Shown in pieces: positions 17,835-26,997 of a DNA stretch of 64,000 nucleotides. Made by a program: the position numbers and the translations under genes. Origin of the DNA: Bradyrhizobium sp. CCGB12 (GTDB taxonomy: Bacteria; Pseudomonadota; Alphaproteobacteria; Rhizobiales; Xanthobacteraceae); the NCBI RefSeq assembly GCF_024199845.1, contig NZ_JANADO010000001.1, forward strand, positions 2,356,001 to 2,420,000, written 5' to 3'. A model generated the notes under the pieces. It saw only the letters and a program-made list of their open reading frames with translations, searched no databases and was not told the origin of the DNA. The first letter of the stretch is position 1; each line of letters begins with the position of its first letter.

Positions 17835-19337
17835 TCACGCTGCTTCCAGCAGGCGGTCCTTGCTGACCGGCTCGTTCTTGAATTCCCGCACCAATGCGCC
17901 GCGCTTGAGCACGAGGATGCGGTCGGCCAGCGACAGGACCGTTTCCGGCTCGGTCGACAGCACGATGATGGCGAGCCCCTTGGCGCGGAGGTCGCGGACG
18001 ATGTTGATGACGTCGTTCTTGGCGCCGACATCCATGCCGCGGGTCGGCTCGCAAAGCACCAAAAGCTTGGGCGGATAGGTCAACCACTTCGCCAGCGCGA
18101 CCTTCTGCTGGTTGCCGCCGGAGAGCATGCCAAGGTCGAGACCGACCGTCGGCGGCCTGATCTGCAACTGCTCGACCTGGCGCTTGGCGATATCGCGCTC
18201 CTGCGCCGGCTTGAGCAGCAGCGCCGAGATGCGATCCAAGATGCTGATCGAGATGTTCTTGTAGACCGGCTCCTGGTGAAACAGCATGTCGCGCCGGCTC
18301 TCGGGCACCAGCGCCACGCCGGCACGCCGTGCCGCCGCCGTGCTGGCAAAGGTCTTTGGCGAGCCCTCGACCACGAGGGTGCCGCTGTCCGGTTTCAGCT
18401 TGCCGAACAGGATGCGCGACAGCTCCTGCTGGCCGCAGCCCATGAAGCCGTAGATGCCGAGGACCTCGCCGGCGCGGGCCTCGAACGAGATGTCCTGAAG
18501 GCTGCGGGCGAGGGATAGCTGGTCGACCTTTAGGATCACCGAGCTGTCGCTCGGGCGTGGCAACATCAGGTCGTCGGTGTAGCTGTGCTCGAGCGCTTCG
18601 CCGCCGCGGCCGATCATGGCCTCGATCAGCGCGCCCTTGCTGGTCGCGGCGCTCGCCGTTTCCGCGACCTTCCGCCCGTTGCGGAATACGGTCACCGTGT
18701 CGGACACGCGCAGAATGTCCTCGATGAAATGCGAGATGAAGACGATTGCCGTGCCTTCCTCGCGTAATCGTCGAAGAGTGGAGAAAAGCCGCTCGACCTC
18801 GGGCGGGGAGAGGGCGGAGGTCGGCTCGTCCAGGATGACGATGCGCGCGCCCGAGAACAGCACACGGGCGATCTCGATCAGCTGCTGCAGCCCGATCGGG
18901 AGATCGCCGAGCCTGCTCATCGGGTCGACGTCGATGCCGAAGCGGGCGAGCTGCTCGCCGGCCTCGCGTGCCATGCGCCGCCATTGCACGAGGCCGAGCC
19001 GATTGGTCGGCTGGTTGCCCAGGAACACGTTCTCGGCGACGGTCAGGTCCGGCGCGACGCTGAGCTCCTGATGCACCATCGCAATGCCGGCCGCGTGCGC
19101 ATCGCGCGCGGAGCGGAAATGCGTCTCCGCCCCGTCGATCAGAAAGCGGCCGGAGAATTCGGTGTGCACGCCGGCGATGATCTTCATCAGCGTGCTTTTT
19201 CCGGCGCCGTTCTCGCCGACGAGACCGTGGATCTCGCCGGGAAGCAGCGCGAAGTCGACACCACGAAGGGCTTCGACGCCGCCGAAGCTCTTCGTGATGC
19301 CTTGCAGTTCGAGGATGGGCGAAAGAACCTCAGGCAT
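17835..19337 (-). CDS. Sugar-type ABC transporter ATP-binding protein (RbsA-like, double domain)
   Basis: This 500-residue protein has two fused nucleotide-binding domains, as in RbsA/MglA/XylG. The first has Walker A GENGAGKST, Walker B IVILDEPTSAL and a standard H-loop (VFISHFIEDI). The second half has a degenerate P-loop (FMGCGQQELSR) but keeps the signature LSGGNQQKVALAKWL and LCEPTRGMD. This asymmetry is normal for the family. It is 6 bases after the binding-protein gene and energises uptake through the RbsC-like permease. Confidence 0.94.
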   Translation of the reverse strand: MPEVLSPILELQGITKSFGGVEALRGVDFALLPGEIHGLVGENGAGKSTLMKIIAGVHTEFSGRFLIDGAETHFRSARDAHAAGIAMVHQELSVAPDLTVAENVFLGNQPTNRLGLVQWRRMAREAGEQLARFGIDVDPMSRLGDLPIGLQQLIEIARVLFSGARIVILDEPTSALSPPEVERLFSTLRRLREEGTAIVFISHFIEDILRVSDTVTVFRNGRKVAETASAATSKGALIEAMIGRGGEALEHSYTDDLMLPRPSDSSVILKVDQLSLARSLQDISFEARAGEVLGIYGFMGCGQQELSRILFGKLKPDSGTLVVEGSPKTFASTAAARRAGVALVPESRRDMLFHQEPVYKNISISILDRISALLLKPAQERDIAKRQVEQLQIRPPTVGLDLGMLSGGNQQKVALAKWLTYPPKLLVLCEPTRGMDVGAKNDVINIVRDLRAKGLAIIVLSTEPETVLSLADRILVLKRGALVREFKNEPVSKDRLLEAA

Positions 19338-19343
19338 GGAGGA

Positions 19344-20366
19344 CTAGATCAGGAAATGGTCCTCCATCCATTGCATGCCGGGGGCATTCGCCTTGGTCAC
19401 GACCGGGCCGTCGGTGATGACGTGTTTGGGAATGCCCTGTCCGCTCTTCTCGCCGCCGACGACTGCGGAAACACCCGCGATAATAGCGCCGCCATGGATG
19501 CGGCAGGACGGATTGCGCACGGTCGCGAACATGCGGCCCTCGCTCACCGCCTGGATCGCCGGCGGCATGGCGTCGACGCCGCCGATCAGGATGTTGGTGC
19601 GGTTGCGCGCCTTCATGATGTTGGCGGCAGCGAGCGCCATGTCGTCATTGTGGAAGAACGCCGCGTCGATCTGCGGGTACTTCGTCAGATAGGTTTCCCA
19701 GAGGCGGGCGGTCTTCGAGACGTCCCAGTCGGCCGGCTGGGTGTCGAGCACCTCGATGCCAGGGAATTGCTTGACCACCGAGTTGAAGCCCTTGGCGCGT
19801 CCCTGCGCGCCGGTGTGGCCGAGCGCGCCCTGGGTCATGATGATCTTGCCCTTGCCGCCCATCGCGTTGCACAGCGCCTGGGTCACCGAGGCGCCCATGA
19901 ACTCGTTGTCGGGAGCCAGGAAGGAATGGACGTTGATCTGGTCGAGCGGCGCAATCAGCGTGTCCATGTCGATCACGGGCGTGCCGGCGTCGATCATCTT
20001 CTGCACGGGCTGGGTGAGGGTGCCGATGCCGAAGGCCTGGATCGCGACGAAATCCCATTTCTGCGAGGCCATGTTGTCGATTGCCGCGCGCTGCTTCACG
20101 GCGTCGAGCTGACCATCGAACCAGGTCACCTCGACATTGAACAGCTTGCCCCAGAATTCTGCGGCCTGCTTGCCCTGCGCGCACCAGGTGGCCTGGAGGC
20201 CTGCATTGGAGAAGGCCGCTTTCAGGGGCTTCTCGGATCGTCCGACTTCGGCTGCAAGTGCTGGATTAATGCCCATGCTGCCGAGGATAGCAGTGGCGGC
20301 GCCGGCGGTCGCCGCCGCCTGAAGAAGATCGCGCCTTGTCGTCGTGAAATCTTTCGTTCCGGACAT
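19344..20366 (-). CDS. Periplasmic sugar-type substrate-binding protein (RbsB-like)
   Basis: This 340-residue Peripla_BP_4-type protein captures the ligand for the downstream ATPase and permease. The N-terminus TTRRDLLQAAATAG is a twin-arginine-like export signal followed by a hydrophobic stretch and ALAAE cleavage region, so it may be folded before export. Domain landmarks are WDFVAIQAFG, TPVIDMDTLIAP, FFHNDDMALAAANIM and GGVDAMPPAIQAV. The start at 20366 has a GGGAG ribosome-binding site about 6 bases away. It is the first gene of the operon. The ligand is unknown. Confidence 0.92.
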   Translation of the reverse strand: MSGTKDFTTTRRDLLQAAATAGAATAILGSMGINPALAAEVGRSEKPLKAAFSNAGLQATWCAQGKQAAEFWGKLFNVEVTWFDGQLDAVKQRAAIDNMASQKWDFVAIQAFGIGTLTQPVQKMIDAGTPVIDMDTLIAPLDQINVHSFLAPDNEFMGASVTQALCNAMGGKGKIIMTQGALGHTGAQGRAKGFNSVVKQFPGIEVLDTQPADWDVSKTARLWETYLTKYPQIDAAFFHNDDMALAAANIMKARNRTNILIGGVDAMPPAIQAVSEGRMFATVRNPSCRIHGGAIIAGVSAVVGGEKSGQGIPKHVITDGPVVTKANAPGMQWMEDHFLI

Positions 20367-20507
20367 CGCTCGCTCCCGTGAAATTTTGTCGTCGGCGCGT
20401 CATTGATTGCGCTACCGATGTCCGAAAGTCTCTCACAAGAGTTGATGCTACTCAATCTGCAATCAATCGCGCGATCGCCGCAGCCCGCGTTGGTGCAGCG
20501 CAAAGGG

Positions 20508-20912
20508 TCAGGCCGGCTCACCGGCGAATGCGCCGATCTCGACGAGCAATGCGTCCCAGGCCAGCGCAATGCCGGGCGACCATTCATCGCCGAGCAGATC
20601 GCGGAGCGTATCCCTGACGATCGCAAAGAATGCGATGAAGAGCTCGCGCGAGGTACCATAGGCCTCGTGCGAGGCGGCCTCGCAGGCGATCAGCCGGAAA
20701 TGCCCTCGACGCTCGTCGGCGAAATCGAGGACCGACTCGATGGCCAGCGCGAGCATCGAGCCCATCACGAGCTCGCGGCCCTGCGAACGGAACATCGTCC
20801 GCGTTTCCGGATGCTGTTCGAACAAGCGTTGATAGACCTGTGGTGTCAGATCGGCGCAGCGCGAGGCCGCCAGCTCAAAACTCTGTTCGATCGGATTGGG
20901 AGACGCCTTCAT
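20508..20912 (-). CDS. Globin-family heme protein (134 aa)
   Basis: The 134-residue product has globin helices, with the likely proximal heme-ligand histidine in CEAASHEAYGTSRELFIAFF. An earlier aromatic/Phe-rich helix (PQVYQRLFEQHPETRTMFRS) corresponds to the B-E region. Such single-domain globins bind oxygen, NO or related gases in the cytoplasm. The start at 20912 was chosen because longer frames would run through a terminator hairpin. That hairpin lies only 22 bases upstream, leaving almost no room for a promoter and no clear ribosome-binding site. The specific role is unknown. Confidence 0.75.
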   Translation of the reverse strand: MKASPNPIEQSFELAASRCADLTPQVYQRLFEQHPETRTMFRSQGRELVMGSMLALAIESVLDFADERRGHFRLIACEAASHEAYGTSRELFIAFFAIVRDTLRDLLGDEWSPGIALAWDALLVEIGAFAGEPA

Positions 20913-20934
20913 CGGCGCTTCGGCCCATGCAGGC

Positions 20935-20963
20935 AAAAAAAGAGCGGGGCCCTGGCCCCGCTC
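20935..20963 (-). terminator. Strong intrinsic terminator just upstream of the globin gene
   Basis: A 9-bp perfect stem (GAGCGGGGC / GCCCCGCTC, loop CCTG) is followed on the minus strand by seven Ts. It points in the same direction as the globin gene and would stop any transcript started further upstream. Confidence 0.75.
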
Positions 20964-21110
20964 AAAAATTGTGTCGACCCTATTATCCCCGATTCTAAGA
21001 TTTGCTCTTGATTGACGGGGCGACGCTGCGTTTTGCGCGCCAGGGGCTCCTCCCGAGACTTGGACCACCAGACTTCGACCTCGCGGCCAGCCTGAGCGAG
21101 AGGGATGCTA
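20964..21110 (-). ncRNA. Candidate small RNA ending at the pre-globin terminator
   Basis: The roughly 150 bases upstream of the terminator on the minus strand hold no convincing gene but can form stem-loops. One example is CCCCG...CGGGG (about 20990-21023) enclosing AAGA-GCAAA-TCTT. A strong hairpin with a T-run gives a defined 3' end. The 5' end given here is a guess. I do not recognise an Rfam-type family, and an alternative is a leader/attenuator of the globin gene. Confidence 0.35.
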
Positions 21111-21392
21111 GATCAACTTTTCTCACTTGTCATCATTTTCGGCAACGATTGTTCAAAATTCGAGCAATAGACGAAATGTTCGGGCTCCTGCCCTTGTAAG
21201 TATATGACAAATATAAGAAATCTGTGGAAGCTGAGGCGTCTGACCTGCCTCAAATGTCAAGCCTCCATGCCCCGGTGAGGGTGCCCCGGCCGCAGTTTTC
21301 GAGAAATTTGCGCCGGGGCAAGAAGACGGCGGAACTGGCCTCGACTTGGAGCAGGCCGCGGTGTTTAGTGAGCAGGCGAACGAGTGGTTCGG

Positions 21393-21767
21393 ATGCACGC
21401 GCGGCTGCAAAAATTCCTACCTGTTGTCCTGCTCGCCCTGGTGATGCAGGTGCTGGCGCCGATTGCCGCGTGCTTGGCGGCCGGCCAGGCCGTTGCCGAT
21501 CCGCTGTCCGCCGGCGTCATCTGCCACAGCGGGGTTGAGCGGGGAGGCCTGAACGATCAGACCGGCAGCCCCACTGCGCACGCCGGTGCGTGCGCGCTGT
21601 GTTGCCTGGCGCAGGCGGGCGCGTCGCTCGATTCGCCGTCGCAGGTCGCACTCGCAGCTCCCGTCCGCCTCGCCGAGCGCGTGGTGTGGCGCGATGCGGA
21701 TGCATCCACCGTCTCCGCCCGCAGAGACCCAGGCGCCCAGGCGCGCGCACCTCCACGCTTTTCCTGA
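21393..21767 (+). CDS. DUF2946-family protein with Cys/His cluster
   Basis: This 124-residue protein has an N-terminal hydrophobic signal (FLPVVLLALVMQVLAPIAA). A Cys-rich patch (AHAGACALCCLAQAG) follows, as in DUF2946 proteins often found beside copper-related TonB receptors. It is probably periplasmic or membrane-anchored, and the Cys/His residues could bind copper (inference). The ATG at 21393 was chosen; a GTG 9 bases earlier is an alternative. It leads the copper operon, 94 bases before the TonB receptor. Confidence 0.7.
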   Translation: MHARLQKFLPVVLLALVMQVLAPIAACLAAGQAVADPLSAGVICHSGVERGGLNDQTGSPTAHAGACALCCLAQAGASLDSPSQVALAAPVRLAERVVWRDADASTVSARRDPGAQARAPPRFS

Positions 21768-21861
21768 CGTAGCGACCAACCGAACCATCGGCGCGCGAAT
21801 TGGCTGCGCCAGTGGCGTGCTCAATGGACCGGTCGACGTGCCGGATGTCAGGATTCAAGAG

Positions 21862-24261
21862 ATGTTACGCATTCGTGCGATCGGTAGCGCGAGCGTGCCC
21901 GTGCTTTGCGGGCTGCTGTCCTCGATCGGCTCAGACGCGCGCGCGCAGGCTGCCCAGGAGGCGCTTCCCCCGGTGACAGTCGAGGCGCCGCAGCCCGCCC
22001 GTCCCAGGGCGGCAACCCGGCCATCGCGACCGCGCGCCGCTTCGGCGGGCCGCGCAGCAAGACCCGTTGCGCCCAACGCGAGTGCCGGCGCGCCGACCCA
22101 AAACAGGGCGGTGACAGCCAGCGCTGCGCGTGATGGTCTCAATCAGGCACCAACTGGCCAGACCGCGACGACCATCGATCGTAGCCAATTCGACAACCGC
22201 CCGGCGTTTTCGGTCAGCGACGTCCTGCGCGACAGTCCGGGCATTTCGGTCAAGCAGGGCAATGGCCCTCGCGATTTCGGCATCTCGATTCGCGGATCCA
22301 ATGCCCGTAACGGCTTCGGCATCCGCAATCTCGTGATCTTCGAGGACGGCTTTCCGGTGACGCAGCCGGACGGCCTGTCGCGAAGCGACCTGATCGATCC
22401 TCATGCCTATGGTGCGATCGACGTGATCCGCGGCCCCTCGTCGGCGCTCTACGGCAACTACGCGACCGGCGGCGCGCTCAATTTCCGGACTCGGCCGGGC
22501 GGCACGATCGACGGCGTCGAATATGGCGTCGACGGTGGCAGCTACGGCTATCTCAACAATTACCTGGCAGCCGGCAAGAAGGTCGGGAATTTCGAGGGCT
22601 CGCTGTTCGCAAGCGACGTGCGGGGTGACGGCTATATCGGCAATAGCTGGTTCAACACGCAGACCGTCAACTTCCTTGGCACGCTCAGGGCGACGCCGGA
22701 CGACCGCTTCACGGTCAAGATCATCAACAATGACCTCAGCACGCGGTTGCCGATCCGGCAGTCGCTGAACCAGTACGACCAAAATCCCTTCCAGCAGGGA
22801 TGTGCGACCGGTGCCACGGCCGCGCCCGGATGCGGTACGGTCAGGCTGTTCAACAACGGCTTCAACGCAACTGCCGGAACCGACACGGAGACGGCCGTGC
22901 AGGCCGGGCTCGGCCGCAACGACCGCCGCACCATCGTCGGCGGCCGATGGGAGCACGATTTCGACAACACCACGACCTGGCGCAACCAGTTCGTGTTCGA
23001 CGACAGGAACATCAACCAGCCGACCGGCCAGACCAGTGCGATCGGAGATTTTCCCTCGTACAATTTCATGAGCGACGTCACCAAACGCGGCGAGATTCTC
23101 GGCCTGGAGTCGACTGCGTTCTTCGGCGCCTTCTACAACACCCTGACGGCTTCAAGCGATACGTGGAATGTGATGCCGGGCGGGAATGCCACGCTCGGCA
23201 GGCTCTCGAGCAATCTCTATAGCGAAACGACCAACTATGGCGTCCGCGCACGGGAGGAGCTCAAGCTGACGACCTCGTTGACGGCAGTCGCGGGCGTTGG
23301 CTGGGAAACCACCGTGCTGAAGGGGATAAACACGGCCTATTCATATGCCGGCCCCACCGGCATCACCACGATAACGCCGACGGCCGCGGACCGGCAGTTC
23401 CAGAATACAGCACCGGAGCTGGCGCTGATCTACACGCTTAACAATGAATGGCTGTTCCGGGGTAGGGTCGCGACGGGATACGGCACCCCGCAGGTTTCGA
23501 ATCTCTTTGTTCTTCCGACGGGCTTGTCGGGCAACAATACCCAGCTCCAGGCTCAGAAAAATCTGGGTTACGATCTCGGCTTTGATTGGACGCCGAATAA
23601 CACGCTCAAGCTCAGCGCGACCGGCTTCTACGAGTTCTTCCGCAACGAGATCGTCAGTCAGGCTACACCGATCGCCGGTATATCCTACACGTTCAACGCA
23701 CCGCGCTCCGAGCATCGCGGCATCGAGCTCGCGGCCGACTGGAAGTTCTATCCGGGCTGGCGATTCATGGCGGCCTACACCTATCTCGACGAGGTATATA
23801 CCGAGTATGTCGAGAACATCACCAATGGCGCGGTGTTCAGCTTCAACCGGGCCGGCAACAAGATCCCCGGTATCTCGCCCAACGAGTTGACGGCCCGGAT
23901 CGGCTACGACGAGTTCGCCGGGCCGCTGGCTGGCCTCGGAGGTTTCGTCGAGGTCCAGTGGAAGGACTCTTTCTACATGGACAATGCAAACTTGCTGAAG
24001 GCGCCCGGCTATGAGCTGATCAACGTGAACGTTCACTACAAGACCGATCTGGTGTCCGACACCTTCAGATCCTTGAATCTGTTTCTCGAAGTCAGAAACG
24101 TGTTCGACCGCACCTACATTGCGTCGGCCAACAACATCGCCAACTCGGTCACGGCGGCGGGCCTTCAAAATCCTGCGAGCGTGCTCGCAAACACGACGGG
24201 TTCGATCTATGCGGGCTCGCCGCGCACGTTCGTTGCGGGTATGAAGGTGGCGTTCAAATGA
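21862..24261 (+). CDS. TonB-dependent outer-membrane receptor, probable copper or copper-chelate importer
   Basis: This 799-residue outer-membrane receptor has a signal peptide and an Ala/Pro-rich linker (residues about 30-90). A plug domain (SVSDVLRDSPGISVKQGNG, then IRGSNARNGFGIRNLVIFED, then VIRGPSSALYGNYATGGALN) and a 22-strand barrel region ending in aromatic-rich strands follow. It would bring a ligand across the outer membrane using TonB energy. Neighbouring PCu(A)C, YcnI and CopCD genes point to copper as cargo, as in the Bradyrhizobium pcuABCDE operon, which also contains a TonB receptor. The start at 21862 gives a clean signal peptide. Confidence 0.9.
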   Translation: MLRIRAIGSASVPVLCGLLSSIGSDARAQAAQEALPPVTVEAPQPARPRAATRPSRPRAASAGRAARPVAPNASAGAPTQNRAVTASAARDGLNQAPTGQTATTIDRSQFDNRPAFSVSDVLRDSPGISVKQGNGPRDFGISIRGSNARNGFGIRNLVIFEDGFPVTQPDGLSRSDLIDPHAYGAIDVIRGPSSALYGNYATGGALNFRTRPGGTIDGVEYGVDGGSYGYLNNYLAAGKKVGNFEGSLFASDVRGDGYIGNSWFNTQTVNFLGTLRATPDDRFTVKIINNDLSTRLPIRQSLNQYDQNPFQQGCATGATAAPGCGTVRLFNNGFNATAGTDTETAVQAGLGRNDRRTIVGGRWEHDFDNTTTWRNQFVFDDRNINQPTGQTSAIGDFPSYNFMSDVTKRGEILGLESTAFFGAFYNTLTASSDTWNVMPGGNATLGRLSSNLYSETTNYGVRAREELKLTTSLTAVAGVGWETTVLKGINTAYSYAGPTGITTITPTAADRQFQNTAPELALIYTLNNEWLFRGRVATGYGTPQVSNLFVLPTGLSGNNTQLQAQKNLGYDLGFDWTPNNTLKLSATGFYEFFRNEIVSQATPIAGISYTFNAPRSEHRGIELAADWKFYPGWRFMAAYTYLDEVYTEYVENITNGAVFSFNRAGNKIPGISPNELTARIGYDEFAGPLAGLGGFVEVQWKDSFYMDNANLLKAPGYELINVNVHYKTDLVSDTFRSLNLFLEVRNVFDRTYIASANNIANSVTAAGLQNPASVLANTTGSIYAGSPRTFVAGMKVAFK

Positions 24262-24287
24262 TCCGGGCTCTCGAAGGGAGTAGGGCC

Positions 24288-25499
24288 ATGATCCGAATTG
24301 GCTTGCTCGTGATCGTCGCTCTCACCTTCCTGCAAGGCGCGGCGCTCGCGCAGATGCATGGTCAGCATACGTCCGAGGCAGCTTGTGACGAGCCGGCGCT
24401 GCGCTGTGCAACCAAGGCGACGCCTGCATTCGGCCCGGACGGAACGCTGTGGCTGGTCTGGATGGCCGGTGGACAAGTTTCCGTCGCGAGTTCGCAGGAC
24501 GCGGGGCGCAACTTCTCGACTCCGGTCCAGGTCACGACGAAGCGACTGAACCTCGACTGGGGGCCGGATGCGCGACCGAAGATCGTGGTCGATCGCAAGG
24601 GCGGCATCGCCGTCGCATTTTCGATCTTCAGGGATGAGGCTTTTAATGGTCAAGTGCTTTACACGCGTTCGGCCGATGGCGGAAAGAGCTTCGCGGAGCT
24701 GAAGCCCATCACCGCAAGCAACGAGAGCCAGCGTTTCGAAGCGCTGGCGCTCGATCAGGACGGAACCGTCTTTGCAGTGTGGCTCGACAAGCGCAATCGC
24801 GTTTTTGCGAAGGAAGCGGGGCAGAAGTACGAGGGAGCGGGGTTGTTCTTTGCCTCGTCCAGCGATGGCGGCACCACCTACGCGGAGACCCGATTGGCGC
24901 GCGAAGGCACCTGCGAATGTTGCCGATTGGGGCTGACATTCGCGGCGCCCGGGCGGCCGGCCGTGATCTTCAGAAACATCTTCGAAGGCGGCGTGCGTGA
25001 TCATGCGGTGATGACCTTCACCGACATTTCGACGCCGGGTGAAATCCGCCGGGTGAGCAATGACGATTGGCAGATCAATGCCTGCCCGCACCACGGACCG
25101 AGCCTCACGGTGGCGCCGAACGGGACCTATCACGTCGCCTGGTACACGAACGGGAAGGCGCGGAAGGGATTGTTCTATGCGCACTCGCGCGACGAAGGTC
25201 GCACGTTCTCTGCGCCTATGCCGCTGGGGCAGCCGGGTCGCAATCCGACGCGACCCTACGTGCTCGCGGGCCCGGCGGGAACAGTGATGGTCTGGAAGGA
25301 GTTCGACGGTGAGAAGACCTCGGTCCAGATGACGATCTCGCATGACGATGGGGAGACATGGTCACCGCCGAGGACGATAGCGAGCACGACCGACACATCA
25401 GACCATCCCTTGCTCGTTTCCAATGGCCGGCAGGTCTACCTGTCATGGATGACGAAGGCGGATGGCTATCGTCTCACAGCAATCGAGGATCAACCATGA
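24288..25499 (+). CDS. Periplasmic BNR-repeat (sialidase-fold) protein in the copper operon
   Basis: This 403-residue exported protein has a signal peptide (LLVIVALTFLQGAALAQ). At least five Asp-box/BNR-like motifs are visible (SQDAGRNF, SADGGKSF, SSDGGTTY, SRDEGRTF, SHDDGETW), predicting a beta-propeller. It carries unusual metal-binding-type motifs, MHGQH at the mature N-terminus, CECC near residue 208 and CPHH near 266. I infer a copper-binding propeller rather than a sialidase, because no catalytic sialidase set is evident. The start at 24288 has a GAAGGGA site; an ATG at 24258 overlapping the previous stop is the alternative. Confidence 0.7.
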   Translation: MIRIGLLVIVALTFLQGAALAQMHGQHTSEAACDEPALRCATKATPAFGPDGTLWLVWMAGGQVSVASSQDAGRNFSTPVQVTTKRLNLDWGPDARPKIVVDRKGGIAVAFSIFRDEAFNGQVLYTRSADGGKSFAELKPITASNESQRFEALALDQDGTVFAVWLDKRNRVFAKEAGQKYEGAGLFFASSSDGGTTYAETRLAREGTCECCRLGLTFAAPGRPAVIFRNIFEGGVRDHAVMTFTDISTPGEIRRVSNDDWQINACPHHGPSLTVAPNGTYHVAWYTNGKARKGLFYAHSRDEGRTFSAPMPLGQPGRNPTRPYVLAGPAGTVMVWKEFDGEKTSVQMTISHDDGETWSPPRTIASTTDTSDHPLLVSNGRQVYLSWMTKADGYRLTAIEDQP

Positions 25500-25993
25500 G
25501 ATATCGATTTGCCGGCCTTATGGGTCTGGGTATCGTGATCGCATCGGCGGTTGCGCTTGGAGCGTCTCCCGCTCTGAAGCCATTCGAACGCGGCACCTGG
25601 CAAAGCGTGCTTAAAGGTCACGCCGGCCGTCCGACGCTCGTGCATTTCTGGGGCGTGACCTGCGGGCCCTGCAAGGTTGAACTGCCGGAGCTAGGGCAGT
25701 TTGCAAAGGACCATCCCGGGATCGATGTGGTCACGATCAGCGCCGACCTCGTCCCGAACCTGCCGGCGGCCACGCAATCGATGCTCGACAAGGCGGGGCT
25801 GTCGTCGACCGAGAATTTTATCTTCAGCGATGGCTTTGTCGAGCGCTTGAGGTTCGAGATCGATCCTGCCTGGCAGGGCGACATTCCCAGGACAATGCTC
25901 ATCTCGCGGGACGGGACCATCACGACGATCGAAGGCTCCGCCGAGATGGCCGACCTCGAAAAATGGTCGGGCCAACAGCTCGGCGCACACTGA
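25496..25993 (+). CDS. TlpA/ResA-like thioredoxin-fold protein
   Basis: This 165-residue exported or membrane-anchored thiol-disulfide protein has an N-terminal hydrophobic segment, a redox centre CGPC (Cys56, Cys59) in FWGVTCGPCKVELPEL, and the cis-Pro region near GDIPRTMLISRDG. TlpA-type proteins reduce cysteines of copper chaperones or of cytochrome oxidase subunit II before metal loading. In this operon it may keep the copper ligands of its neighbours reduced (inference). The ATG at 25496 overlaps the end of the BNR-protein gene (ATGA). Confidence 0.85.
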   Translation: MRYRFAGLMGLGIVIASAVALGASPALKPFERGTWQSVLKGHAGRPTLVHFWGVTCGPCKVELPELGQFAKDHPGIDVVTISADLVPNLPAATQSMLDKAGLSSTENFIFSDGFVERLRFEIDPAWQGDIPRTMLISRDGTITTIEGSAEMADLEKWSGQQLGAH

Positions 25994-26021
25994 AAATCTA
26001 TCTGCAAACGGGAAGACTGAT

Positions 26022-26543
26022 ATGAAGACGATGTTGAAAGATGTGATGTTCGCGGCGTTCGCTCTCGCGCTTTGCGCGGCACCCGCGGCGGCGGAGGACG
26101 TCAAGGCCGGCGATCTCGTGATCTCGCAGGCCTGGAGCCGGGCGACGCCTGGTGGTGCCAAGGTCGCGGGCGGTTATCTCACCATCGAGAACAAGGGCAC
26201 GGCGGCGGACAGGCTGGTCAGCGTTTCCGCCGACATCGCGGGGAAGGCCGAAGTTCACGAGATGGCGATGGACAACGGCGTGATGAAGATGCGGCCGCTC
26301 GACAAGGGACTGACAATCGATCCCGGCAAGACGGTGAAGCTAGCGCCCGGCGGCAATCATTTGATGCTTCAGGAGCTGAAGGGCCCGTTCAAGCAAGGTG
26401 ACAAGGTACCGGTGACGCTTCAGTTCGAGAAGGCCGGCAAGGTTGCCGTGTCTCTCGACATCCAGGGCGTCGGCGCGCGGGCGCCGGCTGACGGCGGGCA
26501 CATGATGAAGAAAATGCCTGATCATTCGGGAATGAAGATGTGA
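26022..26543 (+). CDS. PCu(A)C-family periplasmic copper chaperone (PcuC-like)
   Basis: This 173-residue protein has a signal peptide (cleavage near AAAED) and the PCu(A)C copper(I) site, His79, Met90 and the HLM pair His113/Met115. A second His/Met-rich tail (GGHMMKKMPDHSGMKM) may bind further copper. Family members such as B. japonicum PcuC deliver copper to cytochrome oxidase in the periplasm. The gene lies 28 bases after the TlpA-like gene and overlaps the next gene (TGATG). Membership in a copper-starvation operon is likely but no regulator site was identified. Confidence 0.9.
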   Translation: MKTMLKDVMFAAFALALCAAPAAAEDVKAGDLVISQAWSRATPGGAKVAGGYLTIENKGTAADRLVSVSADIAGKAEVHEMAMDNGVMKMRPLDKGLTIDPGKTVKLAPGGNHLMLQELKGPFKQGDKVPVTLQFEKAGKVAVSLDIQGVGARAPADGGHMMKKMPDHSGMKM

Positions 26544-26977
26544 TGAAGCAGATCAAGTCTCCCATGATCTCGCGTCGAAACTTCACGGGCCTTGCGCGCG
26601 CGATGGCTGCATTGCTGTCGGTTGCCGCCACACCCCTTGCGGCGGCGAGCGACGACGACAGCTTCTTCACCCACCTGCATACCGAGAAGGCGATGGCCAA
26701 TGTCACGGTCTCGCCGGGGCGCGCCGGCCCGGTCGAGATCGCGATCCAGCTCGAAACGATTGACGAGACGCCGCTCGCGGCCAAAGCCGTGTCGGTGACG
26801 CTCGTTGACACACAGACCGGCAGAAAGCTCGCGCCGGTCGAGGCCTCGCGCGACGGCGAGGACAGCTGGCACGTGAAGGTCGCGCAATTGACGCCCGGAC
26901 GCTGGATGCTGGGCCTTGGAATTGCGATCTCCGAGGCCAATCATGTCAGCATTGAATCTCCCATCCTGATCAAATGA
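26543..26977 (+). CDS. YtkA-like exported protein, Tat-type signal
   Basis: This 144-residue protein begins with a twin-arginine-like signal (ISRRNFTGLARA, followed by a hydrophobic stretch). The mature domain (SFFTHLHTEKAMANVTVSPGRAG) is clearly related to the C-terminal domain of the CopC-CopD fusion two genes downstream, which has [19 protein letters not shown] at the matching place. The domain is YtkA-like, an immunoglobulin-type fold with His/Met residues that could bind copper. The start overlaps the chaperone stop and its own stop overlaps an ATG of the YcnI frame. A precise role is unknown. Confidence 0.7.
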   Translation: MKQIKSPMISRRNFTGLARAMAALLSVAATPLAAASDDDSFFTHLHTEKAMANVTVSPGRAGPVEIAIQLETIDETPLAAKAVSVTLVDTQTGRKLAPVEASRDGEDSWHVKVAQLTPGRWMLGLGIAISEANHVSIESPILIK

Positions 26978-26997
26978 CGATGTCGAAGGGACTGAAC

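Noticed and set aside
20403..20467. Inverted repeat ATTGATTGC / GCAATCAAT upstream of the sugar-binding-protein gene
   Set aside because: The arms are short and 47 bases apart, so chance is likely; not called as an operator.
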